Source of the DNA: an uncultured Clostridia bacterium | Lineage (GTDB): Bacteria; Bacillota; Clostridia; Oscillospirales; CAG-272 | Direction of reading: 5' to 3' | Assembly (NCBI GenBank): GCA_944391815.1 | Contig: CALXUV010000080.1 | Span: forward strand, 1 to 36,277 | DNA: 36,277 bases | In this document: positions 34,567 to 36,277 of the stretch, piece after piece | How the letters are laid out: the number at the start of each line of letters is the position of its first letter | How positions within the stretch are numbered: the stretch's first letter is position 1 | The notes under the pieces: model-generated | Database searches by the model: none | What the model saw: only the letters and a program-made list of their open reading frames with translations | What the model was told of the DNA's origin: nothing | Position numbers and translations under genes: made by a program

Positions 34567-34719
34567 GACAATTGTCCGTTAAATAAGTTTGTAATGAAAA
34601 CACAGCAGAAATTTTACGCGATAAAACTGAGCTATATCGCATTATTTGATTTGAATTTTGCGCAAAATTGACAATTCTCCTTGAGAGCGGCTTGATAACC
34701 GGCAAGGAGAATTGTTTTT
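34567..34719 (+). ncRNA. Candidate small RNA or attenuated leader
   Basis: Between the extended -10 element and the terminator lies about 150 bases without a convincing ORF. It holds a perfect 16-base palindrome, AATTTTGCGCAAAATT (34654-34669), directly before the terminator stem. It may be a short stable RNA, or a leader whose terminator controls the CPBP gene downstream. Sequence alone does not decide. Confidence 0.4.
34671..34719 (+). terminator. Strong terminator after the heparinase operon
   Basis: ACAATTCTCCTTG (34671-34683) pairs perfectly with CAAGGAGAATTGT (34703-34715); GCGG/CCGG inside can add to the stem. A T tract follows to 34719. Confidence 0.9.
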
Positions 34720-34784
34720 AATAAAATCTAAACTTGGGTTTTTACACATAGCTTTGTATTTTTAATTAATAAAGGAGGCATGGT

Positions 34785-35393
34785 TTGGTTTTATTTTTAA
34801 GCAAGTTGATAAGCAGTGCTTTGCAGATTGTTTTGTTTGCGATTATTCCGTTTCTGTGGTGGCTGGTTACGGCAAGAAAAAAGGTAAAATTTACAAAGTG
34901 GATAGGACTGAAATCAGTATCCGGAAACAAAAGTAAATGTGCAGTCGCTACTGTAATGCTTGCGTTGGCGTTTATATTTTCGGGGATTCTGACGCTATAT
35001 CTGATAAAAGATGTTAAAACAGCCATATCAGAATTTTCAGGTCTGGGGGTATATGCTATCCCGGCGGTAATCGTTTATGCCGCATTAAATACAGCTTTGC
35101 CTGAAGAACTTCTTTTCAGAGGCTTTTTCTTGAAAAGATTAAAGGATAAGTTTGGTTTCATTTTTGCAAACTGTTTTCAGTCGATGCTGTTCGGACTGTT
35201 ACACGGAGTGTTATTGTTTGCTTCGGCTGGACCCGATAAGGCTGTCATTATAATCATTCTGACCGGTTTTAATGCCTGGTTTATGGGCTACATAAATGAA
35301 AAATATGCCGAGGGCTCAATATTACCGAGCATTATAATACACGCTGTTTCAAACTTGTTCTCAGGAATCTGTGCTGCGTTTTCACTGATTTGA
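34785..35393 (+). CDS. CPBP-family intramembrane metalloprotease
   Basis: A 202-residue membrane protein with about six hydrophobic helices. The CPBP (CAAX protease and bacteriocin-processing) motifs are present: LPEELLFRGFF near 105-115 (EExxxR), a His in SMLFGLLHG near 141 and a second His in PSIIIHAVSN near 187. The start is TTG 34785, six bases after AGGAGG (34773-34778). An ATG at 34780 lies only one base after the ribosome site and opens a six-codon frame, so it is unlikely to be used. Members cleave prenylated or other membrane substrates or give bacteriocin immunity. No bacteriocin gene is evident, so the role is open. Confidence 0.88.
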   Translation: MVLFLSKLISSALQIVLFAIIPFLWWLVTARKKVKFTKWIGLKSVSGNKSKCAVATVMLALAFIFSGILTLYLIKDVKTAISEFSGLGVYAIPAVIVYAALNTALPEELLFRGFFLKRLKDKFGFIFANCFQSMLFGLLHGVLLFASAGPDKAVIIIILTGFNAWFMGYINEKYAEGSILPSIIIHAVSNLFSGICAAFSLI

Positions 35394-35698
35394 TTTAAGC
35401 CGGTATTACGAGTCTGAAATTTTATTTAAATCGGTTTAGTAATTTCGGAACTGTAACTGTTTTTTTAGCTTGATAAGAAAATTTTCGGTTTGATTCATTG
35501 TGTTTTTTTCGTATCCGGAAAGAAAAGTTTTTGGATAATAGATTTTTGCTGAAAATGTACGTTTAATTTGCAAAAACTAACTATCTCTGAATAATACCCA
35601 AAATTGTAGTTTTTTAATATCAAACAGATCGAATGTACAAAAAAGCCGGCAAGGGGTGCCTTCCATAAAGCAGGTTTACCTACCGATAAATCATTTTC

Positions 35699-35746
35699 GT
35701 AGGGGCGTTCTGTGAACGCCCGCGGGCGAACGCAGTTCGCCCCTAC
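35699..35746. repeat. Palindromic intergenic repeat, cruciform type
   Basis: GTAGGGGCG (35699-35707) pairs with CGCCCCTAC at the right end (to 35746). Inside lie two further hairpins, GGCGTTC/GAACGCC and GGGCGAA/TTCGCCC. The shape is a cloverleaf-like fold. I recall similar sequences scattered in Ruminococcaceae genomes, but no search was run. Confidence 0.8.
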
Positions 35747-35749
35747 AGA

Positions 35750-35786
35750 AAAAAGGACAGAGAACTTCACGTTCTCTGTCCTTTTT
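35750..35786. terminator. Perfect 16-bp hairpin, terminator-like
   Basis: AAAAAGGACAGAGAAC (35750-35765) pairs without mismatch to GTTCTCTGTCCTTTTT (35771-35786), loop TTCAC. A and T tracts on both sides allow termination in both directions. It lies four bases after the cruciform repeat and may belong to the same element. Confidence 0.75.
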
Positions 35787-35845
35787 CATGCACCTTGCAA
35801 GATAAGTGTGTTACACCTTTCAGGCATACTGCCGGGCGGTGATGA

Positions 35846-35968
35846 GCCTCCCTTGTGTAAAGGGAGGTAGCACGGCTTGCCGTGACGGAGGGATTGTAAA
35901 AACAAAATATCATCGTAAAACAATCCCTCAGCCGCCTTCGGCGTCAGCTCCCTTTGCACAAGGGAGCC
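35846..35968. repeat. MITE-like folded repeat of about 123 bases
   Basis: The left arm (35847-35869, from GCCTCCCTTGTG) and right arm (35946-35968, ending CACAAGGGAGCC) are inverted copies with three differences in 23. GAGGGATTGT and ACAATCCCTC near the middle pair perfectly, and small hairpins CACGGC/GCCGTG and GCCG/CGGC add arms. No transposase ORF is present. It resembles a non-autonomous repeat I recall from gut Ruminococcaceae. Confidence 0.75.
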
Positions 35969-36060
35969 TTTCTTTATGTTCATCTATAACTTGTCAATTT
36001 TCCTGACAAGCACTGCTTTTGTGGATGCAAAAGTGAAGCCCCGCGCGAGCAGAAATTGGA

Positions 36061-36277
36061 TTATAATGTCATCAAAGCCTTAAAATCTTCTCTATCCCTG
36101 ATAGGATCAAAACAACGGTTGTTATTCAAACATCGAATGAAATCATCAATATCGGTTATATCGGAATCTGTAACGGGATGCTCTTCTTCAATAAGTGAAA
36201 ATAGCGGAGCTGTGAACTTTATTGTCTTTTGGTGATTTATTTTTGTCATTTCTTCCGCATGGTATCTTGCTTTTTTC
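36061..36277 (-). CDS. C-terminal part of an unknown protein, cut by the window edge
   Basis: The minus-strand frame stays open to the last base of the window. The visible part is at least 71 residues and ends in an acidic DPIRDREDFKALMTL. An internal Met at 36249 has GGAAG only three bases before it, too close to be a good start, so the gene probably begins outside. The fragment is hydrophilic, with an acidic centre (EEEHPVTDSDITDIDDF). I do not recognise a family. Confidence 0.55.
   Translation of the reverse strand, partial: KKARYHAEEMTKINHQKTIKFTAPLFSLIEEEHPVTDSDITDIDDFIRCLNNNRCFDPIRDREDFKALMTL

Larger units (their letters stand above)
35394..36060. other. Gene-free stretch with folded repeats
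   Basis: The first 300 bases (35394-35690) are AT-rich with no promoter or gene I trust. Then come three folded elements listed separately (35699-35746, 35750-35786 and 35846-35968). The short ORFs here lie inside these repeats and are not believed to be genes. Confidence 0.7.

Noticed and set aside
34780-34800. ATG start for the CPBP gene
   Set aside because: It is one base from the ribosome site and its frame stops after six codons; TTG 34785 opens the full protein.
35806-36006. Short plus-strand ORF of 66 codons
   Set aside because: It lies within the folded repeat and has no ribosome site.

Overview
The window looks like chromosomal DNA of an anaerobic, spore-forming or recently spore-forming Clostridia member, most likely in the Oscillospirales/Ruminococcaceae neighbourhood. 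The reasons are AT-rich sequence with strong AGGAGG-type ribosome sites and near-consensus sigma-A promoters, an intact pro-sigma-K gene (27166-27849), a SipL-like SPOCS/LysM spore-coat protein (23332-24891), several families typical of Firmicutes (DUF1846, DUF6512, DegV/FakB, ThiT), and two folded intergenic repeats near the right end that resemble repeats I recall from gut Ruminococcaceae. The taxonomic call is inference.

Layout. 1-1726: a CNNM/CorC-type membrane protein behind a long untranslated leader. 1820-5867: a probable four-gene operon (MarR regulator, aldehyde dehydrogenase, membrane-anchored linear-amide hydrolase, DegV/FakB protein), with an inverted repeat over the -35 box that suggests MarR autoregulation. 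6070-9722 (minus): GH42 beta-galactosidase and a DUF1846 protein, each with its own promoter. 9861-10879: TPP riboswitch, terminator, thiamine transporter ThiT and terminator. 11083-13150: a UgtP/MGDG-synthase-like glycosyltransferase overlapping a PlsY-like acyltransferase, a lipid pair. 13303-13934: a dead chloramphenicol acetyltransferase gene.

14180-15937 (minus): threonine ammonia-lyase followed by RidA, a metabolically logical pair. 16292-18681 (minus): galT, galM and a small overlapping ORF; with the GH42 enzyme these form part of a galactoside route (no galK in the window). 18855-22489: a perfect sigma-A promoter drives a small membrane protein and two tandem, overlapping MutS-core ATPases that lack the mismatch-recognition region; this is the least explained module here. 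22607-27094 (minus): DUF6512 membrane protein, SipL-like protein, a TIM-barrel protein of unknown function and a TrmH-type RNA methyltransferase. 27166-27849: sigK. 27946-34720: a perfect sigma-A promoter, then FAD-dependent oxidoreductase, FtsX/MacB-type permease, its ATPase and a heparinase II/III-family protein, closed by a strong terminator. 34785-35393: CPBP membrane protease with a TTG start. 35394-36060: repeats without genes. 36061-36277: a gene fragment leaving the window.

No tRNA, rRNA, CRISPR array, transposase or phage gene was seen. Functional calls rest on motif and family recognition from reading the sequence; no search was run.
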